15,784 nt of DNA from Clostridia bacterium (GTDB lineage: Bacteria > Bacillota_A > Clostridia > Christensenellales > Aristaeellaceae), in NCBI GenBank assembly GCA_017412025.1, contig JAFQOY010000122.1, positions 1-15,784 on the forward strand, read 5' to 3'. Each line of letters starts with the position of its first letter. Position 1 is the first letter of the stretch. Positions 5,701 through 13,709 of this stretch are shown here, piece after piece. Under the pieces are notes generated by a model. That model had not been told where the DNA came from and searched no databases. It saw only the letters and a list, made by a program, of their open reading frames with translations. Made by a program: the position numbers and the translations under genes.

Positions 5701-8700
5701 TTATTTGAGCACCACATTCTTTGCGCCCAGCATGTCGTTCAGCGCGTCCATCAGCGCCTTTGTCGGGCGCACCTCAAGCTCTTTGGGCGCGCGCAGCTTT
5801 GCGCCTGTGCTCTCGATATAGAGCACGACGGAGCATGCGCCTGCGCTTCGGGCAAGAATCGGCTTGACCATGCCGATGGCGCTCTCGGAGGGCAATCGCA
5901 GATACAGCGTTTTGCCCGGGAGCGTTTGAGAATCGTCAACCTTCTGCGAGGGGACGGGCGCGCCGAAGGACGGTTTGCCGATGGTGCCCAGCTGCTCGAT
6001 TTCCACATTGGTCAGCAGCGGCTCCACCGTATCAAGAATCAGCTTGGGCGCTTCGTCCTCGCGGATGGAAAGCCTGCCGCAGAGGATCACCGCCGTATCG
6101 GGCGCAAGGTCTGTCGCCACGCGCTCAAGCACCTTGGGGAAGACCAGCGATTCGATCGTACCGGTCAGGTCCTCAAGCGTAGCAAAGCCCATGAGGTTTC
6201 CTGCCTTGGTCGCTTTCTGCCGCACTTCGGTGAGCATGCCGCCCATCTGTACGCGCATGCCGTCGTGCGCGAGGCCGCCGTCCGGTCCTTCCGTGATTTC
6301 CGCCAGAGCGGCGGTGTTCATGCCAAGGCGCGAAAGGTTTTTCGTGTAGTCGCTGAGCGGATGGCCGGTGATGTACAGGCCGGTGACGCTTTTTTCAAAG
6401 CTTAGCTTTGTGCGCAGATTGTAATCGGGGATATGGGGCAGGGGAGGAACGACCTCCTCAAGCATGCCGTCGCCGAAGAGGGATATCTGGCCCTCGATGT
6501 TTGAGCGCCGCGTGCGGTTTGCGCCGTCGAGCGCATTTTCGTATACGGCCATCAGCTGCGCGCGGTTTGCGCCCGTGCAGTCAAAGGCGCCTGCCAGGAT
6601 CAGCGATTCCACGACGCGCTTGTTGACCTGGTCGTTGCACATCCGCTTGCAGAAATCATAGATATCCTTGAACGCGCCTGAACGTCTGCGGACGTCGATG
6701 ATGGAATCGATCGCCTTGTCGCCGCAGGACTTGATGGCGCCCAGACCGAAGCGGATGCCGGGCACGCCGTCGGCATTTGCGCCGACGGAGAATTTGCGGA
6801 TGGACTGGTTGATGTCCGGCGGGAGCAGCGGAATGCCGTGCTTGCGGCAGTACTGCGAATACTCGGCGACCTTGCCGCTGTCGCCGGAGACGGAGTTGAG
6901 CAGGGCGGCGAAGAACTGCACGGGATAATGGCGCTTGAGCCAGCCCGTGCGCACGGCGACGACGCCGTATGCCGCCGCATGGGATTTGTTGAATGCATAG
7001 GAGGCGAACGCTGTCATCTCGTCAAACAGATGGCTGGCGGTTTCTGCCGGCACGCCGTTGCGCACGCAGCCCGGCACGACAATTTCTCCGTTTTCCACCA
7101 GACCGTTGATGAAGATCTCGCGTTCCTTTTCCATCACGTCGTGCTTCTTCTTGCTCATTGCGCGGCGCACGAGGTCGCTGCGGCCATAGGAATAGCCAGC
7201 AAGATCGCGCACGATCTGCATGACCTGCTCCTGATAGACCATGCAGCCGTATGTGACGGAGAGACTGGGCTCGAGCTTTTCATGCAGGTAATGGATGGAT
7301 TCGACGGAGTTTTTGCCCTCGATATAGCGGGGAATGGAATCCATCGGGCCGGGGCGGTAGAGGGAGATAGCGGCGATGATGTCCTCGAAGTTCTGCGGCT
7401 TCATGTTGGCGAGGAAGGCGCGCATGCCGCCGGATTCCAGCTGGAATACGCCGTCCGTCTCGCCTTCGGAGATCATGTCGTATACGGCCTTGTCGTCAAG
7501 CGGGATGTCCTCCGCCTTCATGTCAACGCCTGCGTCGCGCATCAGGTTCAGCGCGTCGCGGATGACGGTGAGCGTGCGAAGCCCCAGAAAATCCATCTTC
7601 AGCAGGCCCAGCCGCTCGATGGTGCCCATCGGGAACTGCGTGGTAATGACGTCGTCGTTGCGCTGCAGCGGCACGTATTCGGTGACGGGCTTATCGGTGA
7701 TGAGCACGCCTGCGGCATGTGTGGAGGCATGGCGCGGAAGGCCCTCGAGCGCGCGGCTCATGTCGATGAGCTTTTTCACGCGGTCGTTTTCCGCATAGTT
7801 CTTCTTCAGCTCCGGGGAGATCGTCAGCGCGCGGTCGAGCGTCATGTTCAGCTCAAAGGGGATGGATTTGGAGACCGCGTCGACCTCCGCATACGGATAG
7901 CCGAGCACGCGGCCGACGTCGCGCACGACGGCGCGGGCGGACATCGTACCGAAGGTGATGATCTGGCTGACGTGATCCGGGCCGTAATGCCTGGCGACAT
8001 AGTCGATGACCTCCTGCCTGCGCTCGTAACAGAAGTCAACGTCGATATCGGGCATGGAGACGCGCTCTGGGTTAAGGAATCGCTCAAAGAGCAGGCTGTA
8101 CTTGAGCGGATCGAGCTGGGTGATGTGCAGGCAGTAGGCGACGATGGAGCCTGCGCCGGAGCCGCGCCCCGGACCGACGACGATGCCCTGGCTGCGCGCA
8201 TAGCGGATAAAGTCCCAGACGATCAGGAAGTAATCGACATAGCCCATCTTGCTGATGACGCCGATCTCGTATTCAAGCCGTTCGCGCGCCTCATCGGTCA
8301 CGGGCTGGTAATGCTCCTGCAGCCCTTCCTCGCACAGGCGGCGCAGCATCTGCTCGCTCGTCTCGCCCGGCGCAGTCTTAAAGCGCGGCAGTTTGGTCTG
8401 TCCAAAGACAAAATCGACCTTGCAGCGTTTGGCAATCTCCTCTGTGCGCTCCACTGCGTCCGGCCAGGCTTCAAAGAGCTGCTTCATTTCCGCTTCGCTC
8501 TTGACGTACAGCTCGTCCGTCTCGTGGCGCATGCGGTTTGTATCGTCAAGCGTCTTGCCTGTCTGGATGCACATGAGCACTTCCTGCGCCGGCGCATCCT
8601 CGCGCCGGAGGTAATGGCAGTCGTTGGTGGCGATCATCGGAATGCCGGTCGCCTCGCTCACGCGCACAAGCCCGGGCAGCACGGTCTTTTCGTCTTCCAG

Positions 8701-9234
8701 GCCGTGGTTCATCAGTTCGATGAAGTAATTGCCCTTGCCGAAGATGGCTTCCATCTCGCGCGCATATGCGCATGCGCCCTCAAAATTGCCGTCGAGCAGC
8801 AGGCGGCTGATCTTCCCGGAAAGACAGGCGCTTGAAGCGATCAGGCCTTTGCTGTATTTTTTCAGGCATTCAAGGTCCACGCGCGGTCGGTAATAGAAGC
8901 CGCGCGTCCAGGCTTCGCTGACCAGATGCGTCAGGTTGCGGTAGCCTTCCTCATTTTCGCACAGCAGGATCAGGTGATTTGTGCCGCGATAGCCGTTAGC
9001 GGCGCTGCGGTCGTCCATGTTGTCGCAGGTGTAGATTTCGCAGCCGATGACCGGATGAATGCCGCGCTTTTTGGCTTCGGTGTAAAAGTCGATCACGCCG
9101 TACATCGCGCCGTGGTCGGTGACGGCGCAGGCGTCCATGCCCAGCTCCTTGACGCGGTCAAGCAGAGGGCCGATCCGGTTTGCGCCGTCCAGCAGGCTGT
9201 ATTCGGTGTGAAGATGCAGATGGGCAAAGGCCAT
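5701..9234 (-). CDS. dnaE: DNA polymerase III subunit alpha (DnaE)
   Basis: A full-length 1177-residue replicative polymerase subunit that extends primers in the replisome. In order it has an N-terminal PHP domain (about 1-280) and a C-family polymerase core. The core carries GPGRGSGAGS (354-363), PDIDVDF (395-401, catalytic Asp398 and Asp400) and LKMDFLGL (third catalytic Asp548). A helix-hairpin-helix region and a C-terminal OB fold (motif VQMGGMLTEVRQKATKAG) follow. The PHP metal-binding set looks intact: His7, His9, Asp16, His41, Glu66, His87, Cys137, Asp205 and His207, so a metal-dependent nuclease activity is possible. AAAGGAGA (9241-9248) lies six bases before ATG. The gene starts 18 bases after a membrane-anchored protein gene and is probably cotranscribed with it from the promoter at 9952-9980. 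Confidence 0.98.
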   Translation of the reverse strand: MAFAHLHLHTEYSLLDGANRIGPLLDRVKELGMDACAVTDHGAMYGVIDFYTEAKKRGIHPVIGCEIYTCDNMDDRSAANGYRGTNHLILLCENEEGYRNLTHLVSEAWTRGFYYRPRVDLECLKKYSKGLIASSACLSGKISRLLLDGNFEGACAYAREMEAIFGKGNYFIELMNHGLEDEKTVLPGLVRVSEATGIPMIATNDCHYLRREDAPAQEVLMCIQTGKTLDDTNRMRHETDELYVKSEAEMKQLFEAWPDAVERTEEIAKRCKVDFVFGQTKLPRFKTAPGETSEQMLRRLCEEGLQEHYQPVTDEARERLEYEIGVISKMGYVDYFLIVWDFIRYARSQGIVVGPGRGSGAGSIVAYCLHITQLDPLKYSLLFERFLNPERVSMPDIDVDFCYERRQEVIDYVARHYGPDHVSQIITFGTMSARAVVRDVGRVLGYPYAEVDAVSKSIPFELNMTLDRALTISPELKKNYAENDRVKKLIDMSRALEGLPRHASTHAAGVLITDKPVTEYVPLQRNDDVITTQFPMGTIERLGLLKMDFLGLRTLTVIRDALNLMRDAGVDMKAEDIPLDDKAVYDMISEGETDGVFQLESGGMRAFLANMKPQNFEDIIAAISLYRPGPMDSIPRYIEGKNSVESIHYLHEKLEPSLSVTYGCMVYQEQVMQIVRDLAGYSYGRSDLVRRAMSKKKHDVMEKEREIFINGLVENGEIVVPGCVRNGVPAETASHLFDEMTAFASYAFNKSHAAAYGVVAVRTGWLKRHYPVQFFAALLNSVSGDSGKVAEYSQYCRKHGIPLLPPDINQSIRKFSVGANADGVPGIRFGLGAIKSCGDKAIDSIIDVRRRSGAFKDIYDFCKRMCNDQVNKRVVESLILAGAFDCTGANRAQLMAVYENALDGANRTRRSNIEGQISLFGDGMLEEVVPPLPHIPDYNLRTKLSFEKSVTGLYITGHPLSDYTKNLSRLGMNTAALAEITEGPDGGLAHDGMRVQMGGMLTEVRQKATKAGNLMGFATLEDLTGTIESLVFPKVLERVATDLAPDTAVILCGRLSIREDEAPKLILDTVEPLLTNVEIEQLGTIGKPSFGAPVPSQKVDDSQTLPGKTLYLRLPSESAIGMVKPILARSAGACSVVLYIESTGAKLRAPKELEVRPTKALMDALNDMLGAKNVVLK

Positions 9235-9252
9235 GTTCCGTCTCCTTTCCGC

Positions 9253-9810
9253 TCAGGGCGTATGATCGGCAAAGTCCATTGTGAAGAGAAGCGGCAGCGC
9301 AGTATCCGGCGACATGCGGGTTTCAAACGTGATTTGAACCGTTTCATTCCATGTCTCGTATGTGTCCCACAGCTCCGGTCCGGCCGGGCCGGTGATCGCT
9401 GCGCGGTAACAGACGAAGCTGCGGCCGCCGAATTCGCGCATGCGCACATCGGTCGCGCCTGCGCTCATATAGTGGTGGATAAGCTCCTTTTGAGGATAAG
9501 AAAGAATGCTGTCGCGGGCTGCGTTTTCATAGCAGAAGACGTACAGTACGCCGTCCTCCTGCGTGGTGATGCTGCCGGCGTAGAGCGCGTCGCCGCCGTT
9601 TTGGTAGTTTTCCTCCGTGTGGTCGCGCAGGACGGCGGTTTCCGGGACACGCATGGTGAATCCAAAATCGGTAAATTCAAGCGTCTGCCCGCCCTCAAGG
9701 GGCGCAATCGTGCGCATATCCAGCGCGCGCAGGCCAAGGGCAAGCGCCATCCCCAGCAGGAAGCAGACGATCAGCGCGAGGATATACTGCAGTATATTTT
9801 TCCTGTTCAT
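9253..9810 (-). CDS. Membrane-anchored protein of unknown function upstream of dnaE
   Basis: A 185-residue protein that I do not recognise. A single hydrophobic helix at about residues 6-26 (LALIVCFLLGMALALGL) follows a basic N-terminus (MNRKN), giving an N-in anchor with the remaining 155 or so residues outside the membrane. The outer part is rich in beta-type and polar stretches (LEFTDFGFTMRVPETAVLRD, GVLYVFCYENAARDSILSYP) without a catalytic motif. The start at 9810 is chosen because GAGGA lies five bases upstream; an ATG four codons earlier (9822) has no ribosome-binding site. It is the first gene of the leftward unit with dnaE, 18 bases away. A link to replication is not implied by its features; it may simply share the transcript. 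Confidence 0.75.
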   Translation of the reverse strand: MNRKNILQYILALIVCFLLGMALALGLRALDMRTIAPLEGGQTLEFTDFGFTMRVPETAVLRDHTEENYQNGGDALYAGSITTQEDGVLYVFCYENAARDSILSYPQKELIHHYMSAGATDVRMREFGGRSFVCYRAAITGPAGPELWDTYETWNETVQITFETRMSPDTALPLLFTMDFADHTP

Positions 9811-9951
9811 TGTTTTCCTCATCCATCAGAAAATTGTCAGCCTATTCAAAGAGCCCGTCAGATTCAAAAACAAGACCGGCTGCGGCGGAAAAAGGCTCCA
9901 CCGTCTGCCATGGCGGCAAATCCCCTTTCAGGCAGTCCGGATTGTCCTATT

Positions 9952-9980
9952 ATTGTAATCTTTTCGCGCGAATGTGTCAA
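9952..9980 (-). promoter_or_regulatory. Sigma-A promoter of the dnaE unit
   Basis: On the minus strand TTGACA (9975-9980), a 17-base spacer and TACAAT (9952-9957) make a strong promoter. Transcription should begin near 9945, leaving a leader of about 135 bases before the ATG at 9810. The leader contains no structure that I recognise as a riboswitch. Confidence 0.85.
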
Positions 9981-9995
9981 CGAAAGAAACCGGCA

Positions 9996-10025
9996 TTGCA
10001 ACCAAATACAAAGCTATGCTATAAT
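9996..10025 (+). promoter_or_regulatory. Sigma-A promoter of the DnaD-DnaC operon
   Basis: TTGCAA (9996-10001), an 18-base spacer and TATAAT (10020-10025) preceded by TGC (an extended -10 element) form a good promoter. Its -35 box is only 15 bases from the -35 box of the divergent dnaE promoter. The leader is about 43 bases. Confidence 0.85.
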
Positions 10026-10074
10026 ATAACCATCTATGCAGAATTGAAAGACGCAAAGGAAGGGGGCATGCCGC

Positions 10075-11550
10075 ATGGCGTTTTGTTCATTTGATGAAAG
10101 CGCTGCGCTGTTTGATGCCACGCCCGTGGAGAATATGTTTATCACCGAGTACATGCTCCGTGCTCCGGGTGATTTTGTGAAGGTGTATCTGTACGGCCTG
10201 ATGCTCTGCTATCATCACGCGCCGCGCATGAGCCTTCTGTCTATGGCCAGGGATCTGGATATGACGGACGAGGAGATTGAGCGCGCGTACAGATACTGGG
10301 AGAGGGAAGGGCTTGTCCGCAGGACGGGCGACAATCCGGTTGCCTACACATATTATAACCTCAAGCAGATGACGCTCACCCGCGCAGAAAAACCGGGCGA
10401 GCAGCTCTACAACCGGCATTTCATGGATGAAATCCACAGGATTCTCGATGCGCAGACCGTTGGAGACAACGACATCCAGACGATCCTTGACTGGACGGAC
10501 GTATACGAGCTGCCGGAGGAAGTCGTCGTGATGCTGCTGCGCAGCGAAAAGGAAAAGAGCCGGACAGGCCGCGTATCCCTCAAGATTGCCGACAAAACGG
10601 CAAAGGAATGGGCGCAGAGCGGCGTGCGCACGCTGGAGGACGCCGACAGGATGCTGATCCTCAGCGGCGAGCGGGAGAAGGAGCTGCGCAGGCTGCTTGC
10701 CCGCCTGGGCATGCGCCATGCGCCGAGCGAGGATGAGAAGGATCTCTACCGCAAGTGGACGCAGGAATGGGGCTTCACGGCCGAGGCCGTGCAGGAGGCC
10801 TGCCGCGAGACGACGAAGGGCACGCCGACGATGGCGTACCTCGACGGCATCCTGCTGCGGCAGCACCAGCTTGGCCGCCACGACGCAAGGCAGATGGTCA
10901 GCGGCATCAGCACGGAGCGGACGGAAAGGGATTTTGCGCGCGAGGTGCTTGCCGGCCTTGGCCGCACGGGCATCACGCCGACAGCGGACGATCTTGCGCT
11001 CATCGAGGGCTGGCGCAGGGACGGCAACAGCGAGGAGATGATCCTCCTGGCGGTGACGGCGGCGCACAGGCGCAGGGACGGCGGCACGATGGACGACGTC
11101 GCCGCGTGGCTTGAGACGTGGAAGAAGCAAGGGCTTGCGACGGTGGAAGCCGTGCGCAGCGATACGGAGCGCAAAAAGCAGCTCAATGCGCAGCTGCGGG
11201 AGATTTACGAGGCGGCGGGCCTGGAAAAGAAGGTCAATCAGCCGGATCGCGACCTGCTCTGCCGCTGGATGGGCGAGATGGGCATGCGCATGGAGCTGCT
11301 GCTGCTTGCCGCACAGTATGCCCGGGGAAGCGGCGCACCGATGATGACGGTGAACAGGATTGTGCAGGACTGGCACCGCGCCGGAATCACCACGGAGAAG
11401 GCCGCGCGGGAAGAACACGAAAGCCATGTGCGCACAGGAAAAGAAGCCGCGCCTGCGCAGCGGACGGATACCCTGCAGCGCTATACGCCGGAGGAACGCC
11501 GGGCCACATACAGCGCGGCTGTGCTTGATTTTGACGAGGAGGACGCCTGA
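10075..11550 (+). CDS. DnaD-like replication initiation protein with four tandem repeats
   Basis: A 491-residue DnaD/DnaB-type primosomal protein, the class that remodels origin DNA and helps load the replicative helicase in Bacillota. An N-terminal region (about 18-110) has a winged-helix look (FVKVYLYGLML, MTDEEIERAYRYWEREGLVRR). Four repeats of about 86 residues follow, each resembling the DnaD C-terminal (DnaB_2) domain. Their central parts start near residues 131 (DNDIQTILDW), 217 (SEDEKDLYRKW), 303 (TADDLALIEGW) and 388 (NQPDRDLLCRW), each ending in a segment like ARQMV, VEAV or TEKAA. Well-studied DnaD has one such domain. Start support is GGAAGGGGG eight bases before ATG. The stop overlaps the start of the loader gene by one base (TGATG), so the two are translationally coupled. 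Confidence 0.85.
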   Translation: MAFCSFDESAALFDATPVENMFITEYMLRAPGDFVKVYLYGLMLCYHHAPRMSLLSMARDLDMTDEEIERAYRYWEREGLVRRTGDNPVAYTYYNLKQMTLTRAEKPGEQLYNRHFMDEIHRILDAQTVGDNDIQTILDWTDVYELPEEVVVMLLRSEKEKSRTGRVSLKIADKTAKEWAQSGVRTLEDADRMLILSGEREKELRRLLARLGMRHAPSEDEKDLYRKWTQEWGFTAEAVQEACRETTKGTPTMAYLDGILLRQHQLGRHDARQMVSGISTERTERDFAREVLAGLGRTGITPTADDLALIEGWRRDGNSEEMILLAVTAAHRRRDGGTMDDVAAWLETWKKQGLATVEAVRSDTERKKQLNAQLREIYEAAGLEKKVNQPDRDLLCRWMGEMGMRMELLLLAAQYARGSGAPMMTVNRIVQDWHRAGITTEKAAREEHESHVRTGKEAAPAQRTDTLQRYTPEERRATYSAAVLDFDEEDA

Positions 11551-12551
11551 TGCTCAGCAGAGAGAACGTGACAAGAGAGGCGCTGTCCGCGCTGGAGGCA
11601 CAGCGCGCCCGGAATCTGGCGGAGGAAAGAAACCGGAGAACGGAAGCGTCCGAAAAGTGCGGCGAGATCAAAGCGCTGCTTGAAAAGCGGCAGCAGCTGT
11701 TTTTTGCCGGGATGCGCGGCGCGTTCGCCTCGCCCGCAAAGGCGCAGGAGATTTCCGGACAGATGCAGACGCAGATGGAAGCGATCAACGGGCAGCTGCG
11801 CGCTGCGCTGGTGCGCGCCGGTTTTGACGGGGATTATCTCCAGCCGATATACCGCTGCAGCGTCTGCAGGGATACGGGCTATGTCGGCGAGCCGGTGCAT
11901 GAGATGTGCGCGTGCCTGAAACGCGCGGTGATGAACAGGCTCTATCAGGCGGAAGGCCTGCAGGGGCTTGAAAGGGAAAACTTCGCCGCGTTTGACGAGC
12001 GTATTTTCCCGGATGAACCGATCGAGGGCAGAAAGGGTTCTCAGCGGGCATTCATCCGCAGGTGCAGGGAATACTGCGAGGGATATGCCGACGCTTTCAG
12101 AGCGGATGTGGGAAAGGGGCTGCTGCTGTGCGGCAGATCCGGCCTTGGCAAGACATTCCTGATGAACTGCGTCGCGCAGCGCGTGCTGGAGCGCGGATAT
12201 TCCGTCGTCGTCGTTTCCGCATACAAGCTGATTGAGGCCATGCGCCGCTACCAGTTTGGAGAGGACGACGCGCAGCAGGTACAGGATATGCTTTCCTGCG
12301 ATCTGCTGTGCATCGACGATCTGGGCAGCGAGCCGATGCTGCGCGGGGTGACGGTCAGCTCTATCTATCACATCATCAACGAACGGCGGAACGCTTCAAA
12401 GGCGATTGTCGTGACAACGAACTGCGACAGCGACCAGCTGTATGAAAAGTACGACGACCGCATCGGCGCAAGGCTGACAGATCCCAGCCGCATGACGGTG
12501 ATCCCCTTTGTCGGCGTCGACGTCCGCCGTTTTGCCGCCAAAGGGCTGTGA
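11550..12551 (+). CDS. dnaC: DnaC/DnaI-type replicative helicase loader ATPase
   Basis: A 333-residue AAA+ ATPase that in this family loads the replicative helicase onto DNA. Residues 1-95 are charged and helical, probably a coiled coil. A zinc-site pattern CSVC (103-106) with CAC (120-122) matches the DnaI-type N-terminal domain. The AAA+ core shows Walker A GRSGLGKT (195-202), Walker B LLCIDDLGSE (252-261), sensor 1 TTN (289-291) and an arginine-finger region DDRIGARL (302-309). GAGGAGG lies eight bases before ATG, and the start overlaps the stop of the DnaD-like gene. Coupling of the two supports joint work at helicase loading. A transposon-encoded IstB-like ATPase is the main alternative, but there is no partner transposase here. 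The symbol follows common usage; dnaI would be equally fair. Confidence 0.88.
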   Translation: MLSRENVTREALSALEAQRARNLAEERNRRTEASEKCGEIKALLEKRQQLFFAGMRGAFASPAKAQEISGQMQTQMEAINGQLRAALVRAGFDGDYLQPIYRCSVCRDTGYVGEPVHEMCACLKRAVMNRLYQAEGLQGLERENFAAFDERIFPDEPIEGRKGSQRAFIRRCREYCEGYADAFRADVGKGLLLCGRSGLGKTFLMNCVAQRVLERGYSVVVVSAYKLIEAMRRYQFGEDDAQQVQDMLSCDLLCIDDLGSEPMLRGVTVSSIYHIINERRNASKAIVVTTNCDSDQLYEKYDDRIGARLTDPSRMTVIPFVGVDVRRFAAKGL

Positions 12552-12558
12552 ATCACAG
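12546..12558. repeat. Palindrome made of two convergent stop codons
   Basis: CTGTGA, one A, then TCACAG form a perfect 13-base palindrome. TGA at 12549-12551 ends the helicase-loader gene and TGA on the other strand (12553-12555) ends the convergent gene, leaving a single base between the two genes. Confidence 0.8.
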
Positions 12559-12987
12559 ATAGACGCGGATGTCGCGGGCAAGTTGTTCTTCCAGATGGAT
12601 AAGACGCTTGCAGACGTCCTTGGCGCTTTCGTCCGCGGCTTCGTATTCGTTGAGGTATTTGGAAAGCGACTTGACGCCCATGTTGCAGCCGTCCGTCATC
12701 AGGTCTGCGATGGAGGCGTCGGTGGGGCTGACCATCAGCTCGACGTTGGTCTTGACAGTGGACATGGTTTTCGCCATGAAATTGGGCTCCTTGCCCGTGT
12801 CCTTAAAGCGGTCAAGAGCGGATTCAATCTCCGTCTTCAGCTTCTCGTGTTCCGCTTTGCTGGTATGCAGCAGGGTGTAAAGCTGCTTGCTTTTCACGCT
12901 CTCCAGCACGTCGTCGATGGATGATACGCCCATCTTGACGCCGGCGTCGCATTCGCGCAGCAGGCGGATGGTATCCTGTTCAATCAT
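12553..12987 (-). CDS. All-helical protein of unknown function
   Basis: A 144-residue soluble protein that I recognise only as a conserved clostridial type, not by function. Nearly the whole chain is predicted helical and charged (SIDDVLESVKSKQLYTLL, SKAEHEKLKTEIESAL, ESAKDVCKRLIHLEEQLARD), consistent with a four-helix bundle. A ferritin-like or DUF2383-like fold is a guess. There is no signal peptide or membrane segment. Two cysteines in the middle and C-terminal parts (DGCNMG, DVCKRL) and one near the N-terminus (ECDAG) are visible but form no metal-site pattern. GGGAGG lies eight bases before ATG. I do not see a convincing promoter upstream. It runs convergent to the helicase-loader gene with a one-base gap. 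Confidence 0.75.
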   Translation of the reverse strand: MIEQDTIRLLRECDAGVKMGVSSIDDVLESVKSKQLYTLLHTSKAEHEKLKTEIESALDRFKDTGKEPNFMAKTMSTVKTNVELMVSPTDASIADLMTDGCNMGVKSLSKYLNEYEAADESAKDVCKRLIHLEEQLARDIRVYL

Positions 12988-13058
12988 AGAAAAACCTCCC
13001 GAATGATGATGCGTTTAGTGTGTCCGCCGGGCAGAAAATGATACAAAAGAAGCGACAT

Positions 13059-13099
13059 AAAAACAGGCTGTGCCGGAAGCAACCGGTACAGCCTGTTTT
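13059..13099. terminator. Bidirectional terminator, probably the original end of the PBP operon
   Basis: A 17-base stem pairs 13060-13076 with 13083-13099 around a six-base loop. It is perfect except one position (G-T on the plus strand, A-C on the minus strand). T-runs follow on both strands: TTTT on the plus strand and TTTTT (13063-13059) on the minus strand. It lies at the left edge of the IS element. With the IS removed it would sit about 30 bases after the stop codon of the 36-residue peptide gene, as expected for the terminator of that leftward operon. Confidence 0.8.
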
Positions 13100-13114
13100 G
13101 TTTGAAAAGAGAAA

Positions 13115-13135
13115 TCCACCAGCTCCGCTGGTGGA
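13115..13135 (+). repeat. Left-end hairpin of the IS200-type element
   Basis: TCCACCAGC (13115-13123) pairs with GCTGGTGGA (13127-13135) around a three-base loop. It is the subterminal structure recognised by TnpA in this family. Confidence 0.85.
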
Positions 13136-13164
13136 GGTTAAAGCTTATAGCTATACATAAAAAA

Positions 13165-13219
13165 CCTCCTATGATACATTGAAATAGACCTGGCAGTCGC
13201 ACAATGTAAGAATAGGAGG
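13165..13219 (+). promoter_or_regulatory. Stem that sequesters the tnpA ribosome-binding site
   Basis: CCTCCTAT (13165-13172) pairs with ATAGGAGG (13212-13219), which contains the tnpA Shine-Dalgarno sequence. A second stem, TACATTG (13175-13181) with CAATGTA (13202-13208), stacks inside it across a small internal loop. Translational repression by such a leader structure is established for IS200 in enterobacteria; here the same logic is inferred from sequence. Confidence 0.8.
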
Positions 13220-13228
13220 AGTGTCATA

Positions 13229-13705
13229 ATGAAGAATGACTATGAAAGCTTAGCACATACAAAGTGGCGGTGTCAATATCACATAGTAATAACCCCGAAG
13301 TATCGTAGACAGGCAATATATGGGAAATACAAAGCAGAGATCGGGAAAATAATTCGAACAATATGTGAAAGATATGATGTAGAAATTATAGAAGCAAATG
13401 CGTGCGTAGATCATATACACATGTTAGTAGCGATTCCACCGAAGATGGCAGTATCAAGATTTATGGGGATACTGAAAGGGAAAAGTGCATTGATGATATT
13501 TGATCGGTTTGCGAATTTAAAATACAAATATGGTAATCGACATTTCTGGTGTAGAGGATATTTTGTAGATACAGTAGGGAGAAACAAAACAGCGATCCAA
13601 AAATATATTCAAAACCAGATTGCAGAGGATAAAGTAGTAGAACAGATAAGCATGAAGGAATATATTGACCCGTTTACGGGTGAGCAGACAGAGAAAGGCA
13701 AATGA
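13229..13705 (+). CDS. tnpA: IS200-type transposase TnpA (Y1 HUH family)
   Basis: A 158-residue transposase that cuts and joins single-stranded DNA using one tyrosine and acts as a dimer. The HUH metal-binding motif is VDHIHMLV (His62 and His64), the nucleophile is Tyr126 in AIQKYIQNQ, and Gln130 completes the metal site, all at the usual spacing for this 150-160-residue family. The N-terminal WRCQYHIVITPKYRR is also characteristic. Nothing is truncated or frameshifted, so the enzyme is probably active. AGGAGGA (13214-13220) lies eight bases before ATG but is held in a leader stem (13165-13219), so expression should be low. Codon use (many ATA, AGA, GTA, AAA) differs sharply from neighbouring genes. 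Confidence 0.95.
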   Translation: MKNDYESLAHTKWRCQYHIVITPKYRRQAIYGKYKAEIGKIIRTICERYDVEIIEANACVDHIHMLVAIPPKMAVSRFMGILKGKSALMIFDRFANLKYKYGNRHFWCRGYFVDTVGRNKTAIQKYIQNQIAEDKVVEQISMKEYIDPFTGEQTEKGK

Positions 13706-13709
13706 AAAG

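Noticed and set aside
6838..8835. ORF of 665 codons antisense to dnaE
   Set aside because: It is rich in Arg, Ala, His and Gly as shadow frames are, lies fully within dnaE, and has no recognisable domain.
10087..11427. ORF of 446 codons antisense to the DnaD-like gene
   Set aside because: It is a shadow frame of a well-supported gene, with no motifs of its own.
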